From Flabesymbios commensalis (Eukaryota > Annelida > Polychaeta > Terebellida > Flabelligeridae): a DNA stretch of 64,000 nucleotides. The notes beneath the pieces are model-generated. The model was given only the letters and a program-made list of their open reading frames with translations, was not told the DNA's origin and did not search any database. Of this stretch, positions 24,801 to 33,237 are shown one piece after another; position 1 is the stretch's first letter, and each line of letters begins with the position of its first letter. The translations under genes and the position numbers were made by a program. The DNA lies in assembly GCA_964017125.1 (NCBI GenBank), contig OZ024903.1:66183163-66247162 (forward strand). Reading direction: 5' to 3'.

Positions 24801-25526
24801 ATAGGCCACTGTGGTTGCAATGTGATTTGTCTGTTTTACAATACATTGACAAGTTAACTGGGATATATAGACTTTTTATCCCCCGCCCAACGCCTTGGAT
24901 GTCCATCTGGCCGGCCGTCTGTCCACATTTTCGTTTCCGCAGCATAACTATTGCCTACTTTTTGACCTATGTCTCTCGGCTAAAACAAATTTATTTATTT
25001 TAATACTGCTGATATCTGGCAAGCCGTGCCAGATAGCTAGACCATTACTATGAAACAAAATGTTCTGTTTCAGGGAGGTATATGCCCTGTGAAATTTAAA
25101 CTTGTTCAAATTCAAAATGGCCGACTTGTGACCATTATTGACTTTAGATGTTGTAGATAGCTAGACTATCTCTGTAAAATCACATGGGCAGAGCAGGGAA
25201 TATGGTGGATATATATTTTTTATTTCACTGACTATGTACAATAATATATTTGAAATAATAAGCATTATGATATGTACTCTTCTTTGACAAAAAGTCATAT
25301 TTGAATGATAATTTCATTGAAGATTTTATAAATTGTTGCTAATGCTATTATAGTGTAAATAAAGTAGCACCGCATTTTTTATTCTACAACAAAATTTACC
25401 TTATTCTGTTTTAGAAATGAAGCTTCCAACTATGAGATAGCGTGCTTTCCCACCAAGAAAACACCTGTGCTACATGTTCATTTTACCAGACGTAACATGC
25501 TGCTGGCATGTGGACCTTATACATGA
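3817..25526 (+). CDS. TAF5: TAF5, TFIID/SAGA WD40 subunit (18 exons, N-terminus missing)
   Basis: TAF5 scaffolds TFIID (and SAGA-type complexes) in the nucleus, binding histone-fold TAFs. Exons read from sequence: 3817-3929, 6521-6599, 6865-6943, 7618-7741, 11392-11510, 12142-12219, 14234-14334, 14508-14602, 15458-15577, 17365-17510, 19299-19436, 20070-20151, 20315-20426, 21674-21787, 23227-23281, 23860-23982, 24613-24694, 25415-25526. All have GT/AG borders and compatible phases, giving 1872 nt (623 aa plus TGA). Residues ~40-195 are the TAF5 NTD2 domain ([27 protein letters not shown]-like [10 protein letters not shown]). Residues ~196-262 are acidic then lysine-rich, ending in TRIPLPEL. 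Residues ~303-620 form a WD40 propeller with repeated GH...WD/LW units (e.g. [14 protein letters not shown]). It aligns by eye with human TAF5 (800 aa). The upstream LisH part is absent; the first exon seen begins in phase 0 with [12 protein letters not shown], so at least one coding exon lies left. Introns are filled with repeats but no exon is broken. Confidence 0.96.
3960..4145. repeat. Dispersed repeat (CACTCACxxAAGTTGTG family), copy 1
   Basis: TTTAAATTTTCACTCACGTA ... AAATCTTGAT ... GATTTGATCGGCT. The same order of blocks appears at 41885-42058, and part at 8160-8260. Function unknown; located in TAF5 intron. Confidence 0.5.
4481..4500. repeat. Poly-C tract
   Basis: Thirteen C, one A, then six C. 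Comparable G or C runs occur near 13584, 19087, 35953, 38162, 44332 and 47114. Confidence 0.9.
5380..5820. repeat. Degenerate direct repeats in TAF5 intron
   Basis: GACAAGTTTGAAGATGA...CCATAATAATTT at ~5370-5405 recurs as GACAAGTTTGATGTTGAGG...GCATAATAATTT at ~5765-5800. The intervening TCAATTTGAAATCATCAT...GTCTACAGCCATTAT also occurs near 42365-42450 and, weaker, near 21880. Confidence 0.5.
7267..7528. mobile_element. TTAA-flanked MITE (piggyBac-like), copy 2
   Basis: TTAACCCTTTCAGCCTGAA at left and TTTAAAGGGTTAA at right, 262 bp, TTAA on both sides. No open frame of note. It lies in TAF5 intron 3. Confidence 0.55.
7870..8020. repeat. Dispersed repeat shared with 26990-27360
   Basis: AATCAATCGATCAATAAGAC...CCTAAATCCTCAGA, and later GCAGAACAAGTAAATCAACC and ATATGCAGGTTGGTTGTCT. 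These blocks recur in the same order and orientation at 26990-27360. Confidence 0.55.
8025..8268. mobile_element. Possible TTAACCCTTT-ended MITE (degenerate)
   Basis: Left end TTAACCCTTTAACCGC and right end GGCGGATAAAGGGTAAA are imperfect inverted repeats. The inside contains a piece of the CACTCAC/AAGTTGTG repeat. The right TTAA is mutated, so assignment is weaker than for the other copies. Confidence 0.4.
9125..9230. mobile_element. CCCAGCAAACACGA palindromic MITE, copy 1
   Basis: GCAAACAAGGGACGCTCACC at left pairs with GTGTCGTGTTTGCTGGG at right. The inside (CAATGCTGGTACATTGTT / AACATTGTACCAGCATTG) continues the stem, and the centre is ATCTGCGACGCTGACAC. ~106 bp; see copies at 17044, 35194, 42061, 57074 and 57588. 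Confidence 0.65.
9285..9305. repeat. Poly-T tract
   Basis: An uninterrupted run of about 16-17 T, flanked by AT-rich sequence and closely following the palindromic element. Confidence 0.8.
9400..10000. mobile_element. Nest of diverged palindromic elements
   Basis: GC-rich island in an AT-rich intron with repeated inverted blocks: GTTGGTTCAGCGTTGGTCGA with CGACGACGCTGAACCAAC (~9735-9776), CAACGCCGGTTCAACGCC with GACACCGAACCAACGCC (~9639-9685), CACCCTGCGCCTGCTG twice (~9698, ~9799), and GGCCAGCGTTTGCAGCGCTGG (~9938). All recall the centre of the CCCAGCAAACACGA family. Confidence 0.5.
10155..10220. repeat. Short direct/inverted repeat CAATATTATGGTGAGGTCA
   Basis: GACCTCACCAATATTATGGT followed by GAGGTCACAATAATATTATG and another ACAATAATATTACGG. 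Small local duplication in TAF5 intron 4. Confidence 0.6.
10858..10892. repeat. Perfect hairpin, ~16-bp arms
   Basis: CAGTATCTGCTTACTT and AAGTAAGCAGATACTG flank a tiny loop. Transcribed TAF5 pre-mRNA would fold here. No sign of a terminator role. Confidence 0.8.
11670..11707. repeat. Perfect hairpin, 18-bp arms
   Basis: GAAGCAATAGTAGGCCTT and AAGGCCTACTATTGCTTC meet with almost no loop. It contains the TAGGCCTA-type motif common in this window. Confidence 0.85.
12414..12596. mobile_element. CAGTAGAACC-ended MITE (pogo/Tigger-like), copy 1
   Basis: CAGTAGAACCTGCTATGA and its inverse TCATAGCAGGTTCTACTG are the ends, flanked by TA on both sides, 183 bp. TA target sites with CAGT ends fit pogo/Tigger-type mariner relatives. 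Other copies: 18611-18725 and 21227-21380, with a right end at ~41575-41610. Confidence 0.65.
13871..14150. repeat. 142-bp tandem duplication in TAF5 intron
   Basis: GGGCCAAACATGGAATAAGG at 13871 recurs as GGGCCAAATATGAAATAAGT at 14013, with GGTATTGGTCC(C/T)GAT, GAATGTGGAG and TACTACTA in both. A third, weaker relative precedes it near 13450-13560 (CTCTCCAGTCTGAAC, also at ~13774). Confidence 0.7.
14757..14960. repeat. GGAT-type tetranucleotide microsatellite
   Basis: About 200 bp of (TGGA)n with interruptions; the purest stretch is near 14845-14884. It generates false Ile-His-Pro-Ser frames on the minus strand. Lies in the intron between coding exons 8 and 9. Confidence 0.9.
14960..15310. 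repeat. Palindromic repeat, also (inverted) at 37590-37780
   Basis: GACTAGAATTGTGGAAGTCT at left and CACAATTCTAGTCTATGGAC at right are inverted within the unit. The blocks GCTGTGGCGACGTAAC and GGAAGTCTTTTAAATTT recur in reverse orientation at 37640-37700. Confidence 0.5.
15790..17040. other. TAF5 intron 9 interior
   Basis: AT-rich intron with one small inverted patch around GATGGCCACCAGTGGCCATT (16206). Nothing else recognised. Confidence 0.4.
17044..17152. mobile_element. CCCAGCAAACACGA palindromic MITE, copy 2
   Basis: CCCAGAAAACACGAGACGTT is mirrored by GTTTCGTGTTTGCCGGG, flanked by TA on both sides, 109 bp. The stem continues through GCTGTAATGTTGG and CCAACATTACAGC to a centre GTCCAGCGTCGCAGACGCTG. 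One of the best-preserved copies. Confidence 0.75.
18040..18830 (+). repeat. Dispersed 144-bp-type repeat array in TAF5 intron
   Basis: At least four diverged units containing CCAGATAGCTAGACCATTAC, TAAAACAAAATGTG and TTCAAAATG-like blocks, interrupted at 18611-18725 by a CAGTAGAACC-type MITE. Confidence 0.6.
18611..18725. mobile_element. CAGTAGAACC-ended MITE, copy 2 (degenerate right end)
   Basis: CAGTAGAACCTACTAAGTTC at left; inside GAATGACCAAGTGGCCTCCC and AGAGGTTGGCTGTTCATGA are shared with the copies at 12414 and 21227. The right end reads CCAAGTTCCACCGC and is poorly preserved. It is inserted in the tandem repeat. Confidence 0.5.
20588..20646. repeat. Hairpin, 21-bp arms extended to 26
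   Basis: TTTTTCATCATTTGAAGCTG pairs exactly with CAGCTTCAAATGATGAAAAA, and the pairing continues inward with one bulge to a GTTA loop. It lies in TAF5 intron 13. Confidence 0.85.
21227..21380. mobile_element. CAGTAGAACC-ended MITE, copy 3
   Basis: CAGTATAACCTGCAGCCAC at left and CATAACAGGTTCTACTG at right, TA on both sides, 154 bp. Internal repeats of GGCTGCTCAT alternate orientation with GAGCAGCC-type blocks of copy 1. Confidence 0.6.
22337..22778. mobile_element. ~430-bp palindromic repeat, copy B
   Basis: CTATACCTATACCCGCCGTC with CAGATTAACTTGTATCGCATG at left; CATGCGATACAAGTTAATCT with GACGGCAGGTATAG at right. The inside holds GTTAGACCATCTGGCATGTA against TACATGTCAAATGGTCTAAC. This is the best-preserved of the three copies; it fills most of the intron between exons 14 and 15. 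Confidence 0.75.
24990..25200 (+). repeat. Dispersed 144-bp-type repeat, partial
   Basis: GCCAGATAGCTAGACCATTA, GAAACAAAATGTTCTG and TTCAAATTCAAAATGGCCGA place it in the same family as 18040-18830, shortly before the last TAF5 exon. Confidence 0.6.
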
Positions 25527-25989
25527 AATACAAGGGGAGATGAAACCAGAAAAAACAATACAACAATGATTGAGGCTGTATAACATTGAAGACAGAATAT
25601 GATCTTCTTGTCTACTGTTAAATAGCTGGTCAACAAACTCCTAGAGTCTAAACAACTGTATGTAGAGGTACCAGGAGGGTGTATCAGAAGGGTGTATAAC
25701 ATCTATGGTTGTAAATTGAAGACTCTTATAATGTATTGTGACTAAGTCTACATAGACACAGCGTGTCCAGAGACATGAGTGTAGCTAGTATAATACCTGT
25801 ATAGGGCCTATGGCTGTATGCATTGTGGTTTGTATGGTGATGTTTGCATTGTATCAATTATGATATGTGCATCTTGCAAGACTTCAGGTTTGCATCGCTC
25901 AACATATAATGGTGTGCAACTTACCCCATGTGGGTAGGTGTGTACGTTCCAACTGATGATATTGTGTGTGTTTGAGAAGCTGTGCATAC

Positions 25990-26870
25990 ACGTCAAAGTA
26001 TGAGGTGGTCTATATTGTACATCAAATGAGGTGTTGTGTATTATACAATGACTTAGGTGATGGTCATTTTATGACGTATAAGATGTGCAGCTACGACATA
26101 GCAGGAGTTGTGCATTGTACAGCATATTAAAGTGTCTTTATTTTGCGAAGTATGTAGATGTGTGTGCTGTACAACGTATGAGGATGTGTGTGCTTTACAA
26201 CATATGAGGACGTGTGTGCTGTACAATGTATGAGGTGTATGTGCTGTAAAACGTATGAGGATGTGTGTGCTGTACAATGTATGAGGCGTATGTGCTGTAC
26301 AACGTATGAGGATGTGTGTGCTGTACAACGTATGATATCGTGTGTGCTGTACAACGAATGAGGACGTGTGTGCTGTATAACGTATGAGGACGTGTGTGCT
26401 GTACAACGTATGAGGCGTATGTGCATTGTACAATAATTTATGTGTTGTGTAATGTATGAGGAGGTGTATATTGCAGGGTTCCCACTCGAAAACCTGGAAT
26501 TTGACCTAAAAAAAATTCCATGCATGGAAAAATCCTGGAATTTAAAAAAAAGGACATTTTCATGGAAAAATCATGGAATTTTTTTCAGTTATCCACATTT
26601 TTTTTAATATCAGAATAAATTATCACTTTGACTACTGGTGGTTGCACATGTGCCCAAATATTTTGATCTTTTGACGTAAAAACAATTTAGGCGAATAATA
26701 AATTTTTCGCACTATTTTGTTTCTTGGAAAAATAGTCTGGTATCATAGAAAAATCATGGAATTTTGTTTTCAGTTTTGTGTGGGAACCCTGTTATTGTTG
26801 AGTGCATGAATTGTTCACTGTACAAAGTATGAGGAGGTTTGCATTGTACAAAATATGATCATGATGATGA
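25990..26870. repeat. 26-bp minisatellite in TAF5 3' flank
   Basis: Core array ~26150-26440 of about 11 units of 25-26 bp (GTGTGTGCTGTACAACGTAT plus GAGGAC/T). Degenerate units extend left to ~25990, and reappear at ~26815-26865 beyond a MITE insertion. Long false open frames on the minus strand result from the repeat. Confidence 0.85.
26474..26791. mobile_element. hAT-like MITE inserted in the minisatellite
   Basis: Ends CAGGGTTCCCAC and GTGGGAACCCTG are a perfect 12-bp inverted repeat, 318 bp apart. Inside, CCTGGAATTT and CATGGAAAAATCATGGAATT blocks repeat. Ends starting CAGGG are common in hAT elements. A duplicated 8-bp site is not clear (GTATATTG left, TTATTGTT right). Confidence 0.6.
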
Positions 26871-26872
26871 GA

Positions 26873-26878
26873 AATAAA
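26873..26878 (+). other. Candidate TAF5 poly(A) signal
   Basis: AATAAA lies 1.35 kb beyond the TAF5 stop and just past the minisatellite/MITE block, within GAGAAATAAACC. Other AATAAA hexamers occur inside the intervening MITE (~26624, ~26698), so the true 3' end is uncertain. Confidence 0.3.
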
Positions 26879-26989
26879 CCTATGTGAAGGAGAGAAATGG
26901 ATGGTAACAAAGTGAAGATTTTTTTTGTCATCGATTAAGTAAGTGTGTGCGATATTATAATGTTAACAGACAGTTAGGGCCTATATCAA

Positions 26990-27370
26990 ACAATCAATCA
27001 ATCAATAACATATATATAGCGACTAAATCCTCAGAGGACAAAGCTAAGAGACGCACAAATCCTTAGCGTGATCATGTGTCATAATCCAGGCCACAGCAGG
27101 TCAACATGGAGCAGGGCCACTGAGGAGCTAGGGTCGGAAAGCCAAATCATATTGGTGAGATTAAAGTTTGGGCATTACGTATGGGCACAGGCAGAGCATA
27201 CCCTAAGGCTGGGCCATCTATGCAGAAAGCTCTTGACCCAGTCTTGTTTTTTAAAAGGAACAAATATATTAGATTTTGTGGAGCATAGATATTTTGAGCA
27301 TTTCGGCCGAACAAGTACGTCAGCCATATATGCAGGTTGGTTGTCTTTTAGGGTTCAGAAAGTTATAGTG
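26990..27370. repeat. Dispersed repeat shared with 7870-8020
   Basis: CAATCAATCAATCAATAAC, GCGACTAAATCCTCAGA, GAACAAGTACGTCAGCC and ATATGCAGGTTGGTTGTCT follow the same order as in the TAF5 intron copy but with a longer middle. Possibly a SINE; no pol III boxes recognised. Confidence 0.5.
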
Positions 27371-27888
27371 CATATTTAAAATGAAGCAAAACTTGATAGG
27401 AAGCCAATGTAGTTGTTTTATAATATGAAGGGAACGACTAAAACATTCGCGTTGTAATCTAGTAATATCATTTTCATAGTAATTATGTTGACATGACAGT
27501 TATCGAGAGCACATGAAGTGTGTAAAACAAAAGAGAGGGATCGGTATGATTGGGTCTAGTGCAGCACAGTGGGGTTGTACGTGGAAAATTAATAGGGTTA
27601 ATTGAAAACCCACTATTATCGGCCATTTTTTGCGGACCATGATGTTTATTAACGTCGTGTTTGACCTCGTTGGCCACACATGCTTCGACTGGTGATAATG
27701 ATAAATGTGTGTGAATCAGGACACTACATCCTCTACCACATTACTACTCCTTGATGTGGCAGAAGACAGAAAACTAGGATTACCCTACTCTTATTATCGA
27801 AAAGTTTCAATCTCTTAGACAATCAACCACACCAGCCCATCCGTTGTGCAAGCGCTAATTAATGCTGACTACTCGAACCATATTCAGG

Positions 27889-27990
27889 TATTCTCGTACA
27901 AGGTACGATATATCGCAGGCTTCGGATTGGGCGAGATGGCCATCTCGACCAATCTGAAGCCTACGATATATTGTAACTTATACGAGAATA
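27889..27990. repeat. ~102-bp imperfect palindrome
   Basis: TATTCTCGTA with GATATATCGCAGGCTTCGGA on the left is mirrored by TGAAGCCTACGATATAT and TACGAGAATA on the right, around CGAGATGGCCATCTCG. Probably a small foldback MITE; no second copy seen. Confidence 0.75.
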
Positions 27991-28089
27991 CGGACATCAC
28001 TGGGTGCGATTGCCTGGGTCTTCTCTGGTCTAATGTCTCAGGGTCATCCTTGGGTATACTTAATTGTATCACTTAGTGGGGTGTTTTTC

Positions 28090-28910
28090 ACTTGGATCGG
28101 AATGTTAATTTTTGGCACCAATGCTAATATCAATCTACTAAGTTTAATGATTCATAGAAGTTTTTTTGGCCGGCGTTAACATTCACTTGTGGGCACGATA
28201 ACTTGAAAAGTTTTTCATGTATTCTTCCCAAATTTGTTATGCATGTTACAAATGACCACATGTTACTAATAAGCAGTTCTCGGACAAGTTTGATAATGGC
28301 TGAAAAAAATTCAAAATGGCTGATTTATTGTGACTTTTTGCATTTTACGGCTATAATTTAATCATGTGGGCGCGATAAATTGAAAAGTTTTTCATGAACC
28401 CTTCCCAAATCTGTTATGCATGTTACAAATGACCAGTTCTCGGACAAGTTTAATAAAAGCTGAAAAAAATTAAAAATGGCCGATTTATTGCGATTTTTCG
28501 CATTTCAAGTGAGTAATTTCACCTTGTGGACGCGATAACTTGAAAAGTTTTCCATGGATCCTGTTAAAATTTGTTAAGCGTATTACTAATAAGCAGTTCT
28601 CGGACAAGTTTGATAATGGCTGAATTTTTTTTTTAAATGGCTTATTTATTGCGATTTTTCGCATTTTACGTCAATAATTTGACCTTGTGTGCGCGATAAT
28701 TTGAAAAAAATTCTTCTATCCTTTCCAAATTTGTTATGCATGTTGCTAATAAGCAGTTCTCGGACAAGTTCGATAATGGCTGGAAAAAAATTCAAAATGG
28801 CCGATTTATTGTGATTTTTTTGCATTTTTCGTCAATAATTTGACCTTGTTTCAAGTTCAATAAAGGCGGCGGGCTATTGTCGAGTGTGCTCTTGTTTTTT
28901 TGTCATTAAG
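28090..28910. repeat. ~160-bp tandem array
   Basis: About five units marked by GCGCGATAACTTGAAAAG (near 28188, 28364, 28523, 28684), TATGCATGTTACAAATGACC and AGCAGTTCTCGGACAAGTTT. Spacings are about 158-176 bp. Units are diverged, so the array is old. Confidence 0.75.
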
Positions 28911-30590
28911 GGTAATTTTAGGGTCATTTAATGTAGGTACCGTATATTTCGGATAAATCGTGACATCGTTTTTCAGTGGATGCCACAAAATATGTCATGT
29001 GATCCCTTAAGATTTGCAAAATGGTGGGTTGAATACGAATATGTTTGTATATATGTACACTGAATTTAAAAAAAAACAGCGAAAAGTGTCGTTTCAGCTG
29101 CGATTTGCATTATAATGCATCTCGTCTTACATATCCATACTCTACATCCATACAATATGCTATGCATATGTCTATTATGGGCGGAGAAGCACAGGCGTAT
29201 TGTTTTAGGGGAAGCAAGATGAAAGAGTAATGATCCTTCCTTTGTAAAGGAATTGAGTAGGTGTCTTCTTCGTAATTTTCAAAATTACAAAAATACAGAT
29301 TGTGTTTAAAAGCATCTTGTTGAGTCTTCCTCAAGATGCAGTGGAATGGCACTTTAAGGTGAATCGCTTTTGACTACTGCTTTCTCGTGATCTTTGCCCT
29401 TTTGAAATTATTGGCCTATAAATGATTGCTGTGCTATGTTGCACCCTCCTCTGCTATTAGTTTACCAATTCAGATGTTCCCTGGCCAAGCCGTTTGATGA
29501 TATAGGCTTACCATGGTAATTTCATGACAAGACCGTGCATGCCTCTGGACACATATTAAAAACTCGCCATGACCAGAGGGATGCTTCATGAAATCACCAA
29601 TTTTATTAACTATCTATGCCATCATCAGCCACAATATTCTGAAAAAACACACACTATTTTATGGCATTTAATTTTAACTAATGACGGTGTCACACTATAA
29701 CGTATCGCACTAGCGTTAGCATATGCTAGAACACTGAAAATCACCTCTAGGCTACACTTGCGTAGGTTGACAAGAGGTAGGTCTACGTATTTGGCATGGT
29801 TGCACATTCCAAATACGGTATATACACTGGTAGCACACCACAAGACCAATACTTTTTAGTAAGTGCTTACACATTTTGTGGGTATGGTTTATACTCTAGT
29901 GGAATGCTTGATGTACGATATTCGTATAGGTTCACAGTTAAATATAATGTAGGCCTACACAATTTACCAATGTCTGTGTGATCGGTGAATACGGCGTAGC
30001 TATCAGGCTATTGTGTTCAAATATGCTGGCGCCCAGATCACAGTGACGTTTTAAACAAATCAAATTAAATTAATCAAGTTATTTTGAAAATGGTGTGTAC
30101 ATGCGAATTGCTACTTTTAGGAGAAATAGAAATATATCATTAAAATAATTTAAACATGTTTAAAACAAGGAAATCAAGTTTAGACTGTTTTAATATGCAG
30201 AGTAACAAAAATAAAGCATATATTTTTTTCAATGTGGGTACCTTTAAGTTGGCCTATTCTGCCCAAGCGTGGACATACCCTGCAATGAAAGTGTATATTA
30301 TGATACTGCCAGTGTATTCATATTGCAATGTGGAAAATCTACTTTTCTAGCATGTGATATGGAAACGTCGGATTTGCGAGCTGTAGGCCTATGTATACGC
30401 TCTGTTAAATTCACAAATCTATATTGTGGATGTTGGCTCGCTTCTGATATGCCGTAAATGCTGTGATTGCCAAGGTCACACATGCAAAAAAAACAGGGGT
30501 TTTTTTTTAAAAATTGAAGGTCATTTTTTCCGCAGCCTTCAATCATGATCTGATTCTTTCTGACCTTATTATACAACACAAAAAAATGAT
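28911..30590. other. Unannotated intergenic stretch
   Basis: No coding exon, RNA or clear repeat seen; short inverted patches only. Several TAGGCCTA motifs are present (e.g. 29950, 30385). Confidence 0.4.
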
Positions 30591-30593
30591 CTA

Positions 30594-30736
30594 GATGAGC
30601 TTTTGATGCAATATAATACTATACTAAAAACAACCTCAAAGTGACAAACACGCCCCTCTCCAGAAAAAAACCCTATGACAATGAAAGACCCGGTGCCATT
30701 GCACAATCATGCAATTAGAGAGGGAAATGGAAGATA
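30594..30736. repeat. 143-bp direct repeat, copy 1
   Basis: Starts GATGAGCTTTTGATGCAATA and ends GGGAAATGGAAGATA. The second copy at 31106-31248 differs at about four positions, so the duplication is far younger than other repeats here. Confidence 0.9.
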
Positions 30737-31105
30737 CAGTAGTGTGAGAGACGCTGGAGACGTACGGGTTTCACTGTGCATCATGAAATATATGTCTCCC
30801 AGCGAAACCTAGTTAACCAGCTCATATACCAAGCAAAGGTTGAACTGCTTTTTATCGAAAGAGAAAGACAGAACAACCAGATTGTGACTCTGGTAGTGAT
30901 CTCGCTGACTAATTAAGTGAGTAGACCTACTTTATGGACAAAATTTCAAACAATTGATCGTAAACATCTACATTTAAATGCCCCCTAAATCACCAGAGAT
31001 AACATCAAAATATCTCGAGGAAGTCACCAATGCCTCCATGATTTCTTTTACACTGGCAACTATTCGGAAAATTATCGGAAGTCTGCATTAAAATATTGCT
31101 CGTCT

Positions 31106-31248
31106 GATGAGCTTTTGATGCAATATAATACCATACTAAAAACAACCTCAAAGTGACAAACACGCCCCTCTCCAGAAAACCCCCCTATGACAATGAAAGA
31201 CCCGGTGCCATTGCACAATCATGCAATTAGAGAGGGAAATGGAAGATA
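31106..31248. repeat. 143-bp direct repeat, copy 2
   Basis: About 97% identical to 30594-30736, in the same orientation, 512 bp downstream. Its right end abuts exactly the start of the next tandem repeat (CACCCTGATAACTTTAAAGC at 31250). Confidence 0.9.
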
Positions 31249-31610
31249 TCACCCTGATAACTTTAAAGCCGCTTATACAAATCCGATATACTCAATATTA
31301 AATATTCTGCATAGTATTAATAATTCTTAGACTGCATCAATTTTTCAGAAAAAGATCGGAAAAAGATCTGGGTCATGGCGGCCATATTTAATCTTTTTTC
31401 GTCAATTCAGAACCTTGTCACCCTGATAACTTCAATCCGCTTATAAATCCGAAACATTCAATATTCAATGTAGGCCTACTGAGTGCTAGTATTAATTCCT
31501 AGACTGCACCAGTTTTTCAGAAGCATACCGGCTTATGGTGGCCATCTTTAATCTTTTTGGGTCAAAATTTCACCTTGTCATCCTAAAGCTGCTGATGGTA
31601 TTACCTGATA
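31249..31610. repeat. ~165-bp tandem repeat, two to three units
   Basis: CACCCTGATAACTT near 31250 and 31420 and CATCCTAAAGCTGCT near 31579, with TAGACTGCA(T/C)CA(A/G)TTTTTCAG and GGCGGCCATATTTAATCTTT-like blocks in each unit. Confidence 0.65.
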
Positions 31611-33237
31611 ATTACATGTACAAATTTTAATTAATTTATCACTTTTTTTAAGTGTGAGGGGGAGTCTTCTTGGGTGTTTACATGGTAAACACTTAATTCT
31701 AGTTATTATATGCAAATGGTACCGTAGACGAATGGCGTATCAGTACCTCCTTACACGAGCCGACCAAGAGCCATACTTGAGCTGACTAAGAGCCTTACAT
31801 GAGCTTAATTTAATAACATTGTACCATACATGTGAAAATAATTAGCACATTTAGTTAAAATTGATCTTGTATGCTCCGTTATATTTTATCTAAATATTCA
31901 GTTGATATTAGCCAAAACTCTAATTCAGTAACGGCTCCAGTTAAGTCGATTAGCAGTCCGTAATCATTCAATCTATTAGGCTATCTTACAGTCACGTGAA
32001 GTTAAAATGGCAGGTGAGGGAGGGGTTGGTATCAGTACATGCGATGAGACCACCAAGGCAAATAAAAGAGTTTGAGAAGCATAAATAATTGATTTATGCT
32101 TTATTCACACATAACAGCCTACGTGCAAGTTACTACTGCCACCATTTTCTTTGGTGGAACAACATCAAAATGATAGGTGATAGAATAGAGCATTCTGACC
32201 TTAGAGATTTAGCAGGGGGCGACATCAAACATTAACCTGAGGGACATCACTGTGTGGAGAATTCGAATGGAGAATACACCGCACTGACGCTTTTGAATTG
32301 TGGTGCAGGACTAGAGTCTGAGTTTTCACATAATTTGGTTGATTAAAGTGATATCCTTTCCAGCACCATAGCGTATTACAACGTATCGTTTTTGAGGCTG
32401 CCAAAACGCCGGGGGTCATTTTCCTGCCGGGCGTCCGTAGCATACTCAGACGGATGGAAAAATCAGTCCCTAAAACGCCACTATCATTTTGCCGTAGAAG
32501 CGTCAGTAATTTTTATTGGGATGCCATATTTCGAGTACATTTTTGTTAACTTCCCACATAATTAAAGCTAAACAAACTGGACCATGAATACATGTACCTG
32601 TATTGATATTGCAACCAAGGTATGGGGTTTTTCTAACAATTCTGTTTGTCGGTAAATTAAAACAAACATGACACAATCGCTAATCTGTCCATTATGGTTA
32701 TTCTCGGCCCCTTTTCAAGTATCTATTTGGAAGACAGAGAATTGCGACGATAACAATATAACATGAAAAAACTTTTTATTGGAATATGTCTAACACTATG
32801 CTGCCAAAAATAAATGTTAATTACCTAAACGTAACTAACGGCTCAGTACGTTATGGCAGTGGTAACATGTGTACTGAGAAGAATGTGGCCAAAAGCCCCA
32901 GAACGTACTCCTGTGTTAAACAAAGTCCATCCCAGTTGGTGATATATAACGTCTTGTACCGTTGTGGCGTTCCCACTCCGGAACAACCATATATTTGTAG
33001 ACCAATTTTAAATCCATTTACAGCATTCCAGCGTGTTACGATATTACCACAAAAAGCTTCTTTTGGCGAAATGATTGATAAGACCTACATTCGTACACAA
33101 GTTGCATAAAACAATGCATGCGTCCAGGAAACTTGGAAAAAGTGGCCGGATTTTTATCCATAGACTATCGTAGTGTTGCATGGTATACTTCATCATCATT
33201 TTAGTGGGATATAGATAATATAACCGTATAATGTCAC
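31611..33237. other. Unannotated intergenic stretch
   Basis: No recognised gene. An open frame at 32786-33109 (107 codons, plus strand) has a start and stop but no recognisable domain or splice context. Confidence 0.4.

Noticed and set aside
26053-26525. Two minus-strand frames of ~130 codons
   Set aside because: Translation of the 26-bp minisatellite in the TAF5 3' flank.
30594-31248. Small LTR-type element bounded by the 143-bp direct repeats
   Set aside because: Repeats lack TG...CA ends, and no primer-binding or polypurine-like tract or coding part is seen; a plain duplication is simpler.
32786-33109. 107-codon open frame on the plus strand
   Set aside because: No recognisable domain, no splice sites or neighbours that support it, and it sits among repeats; not called as a gene.
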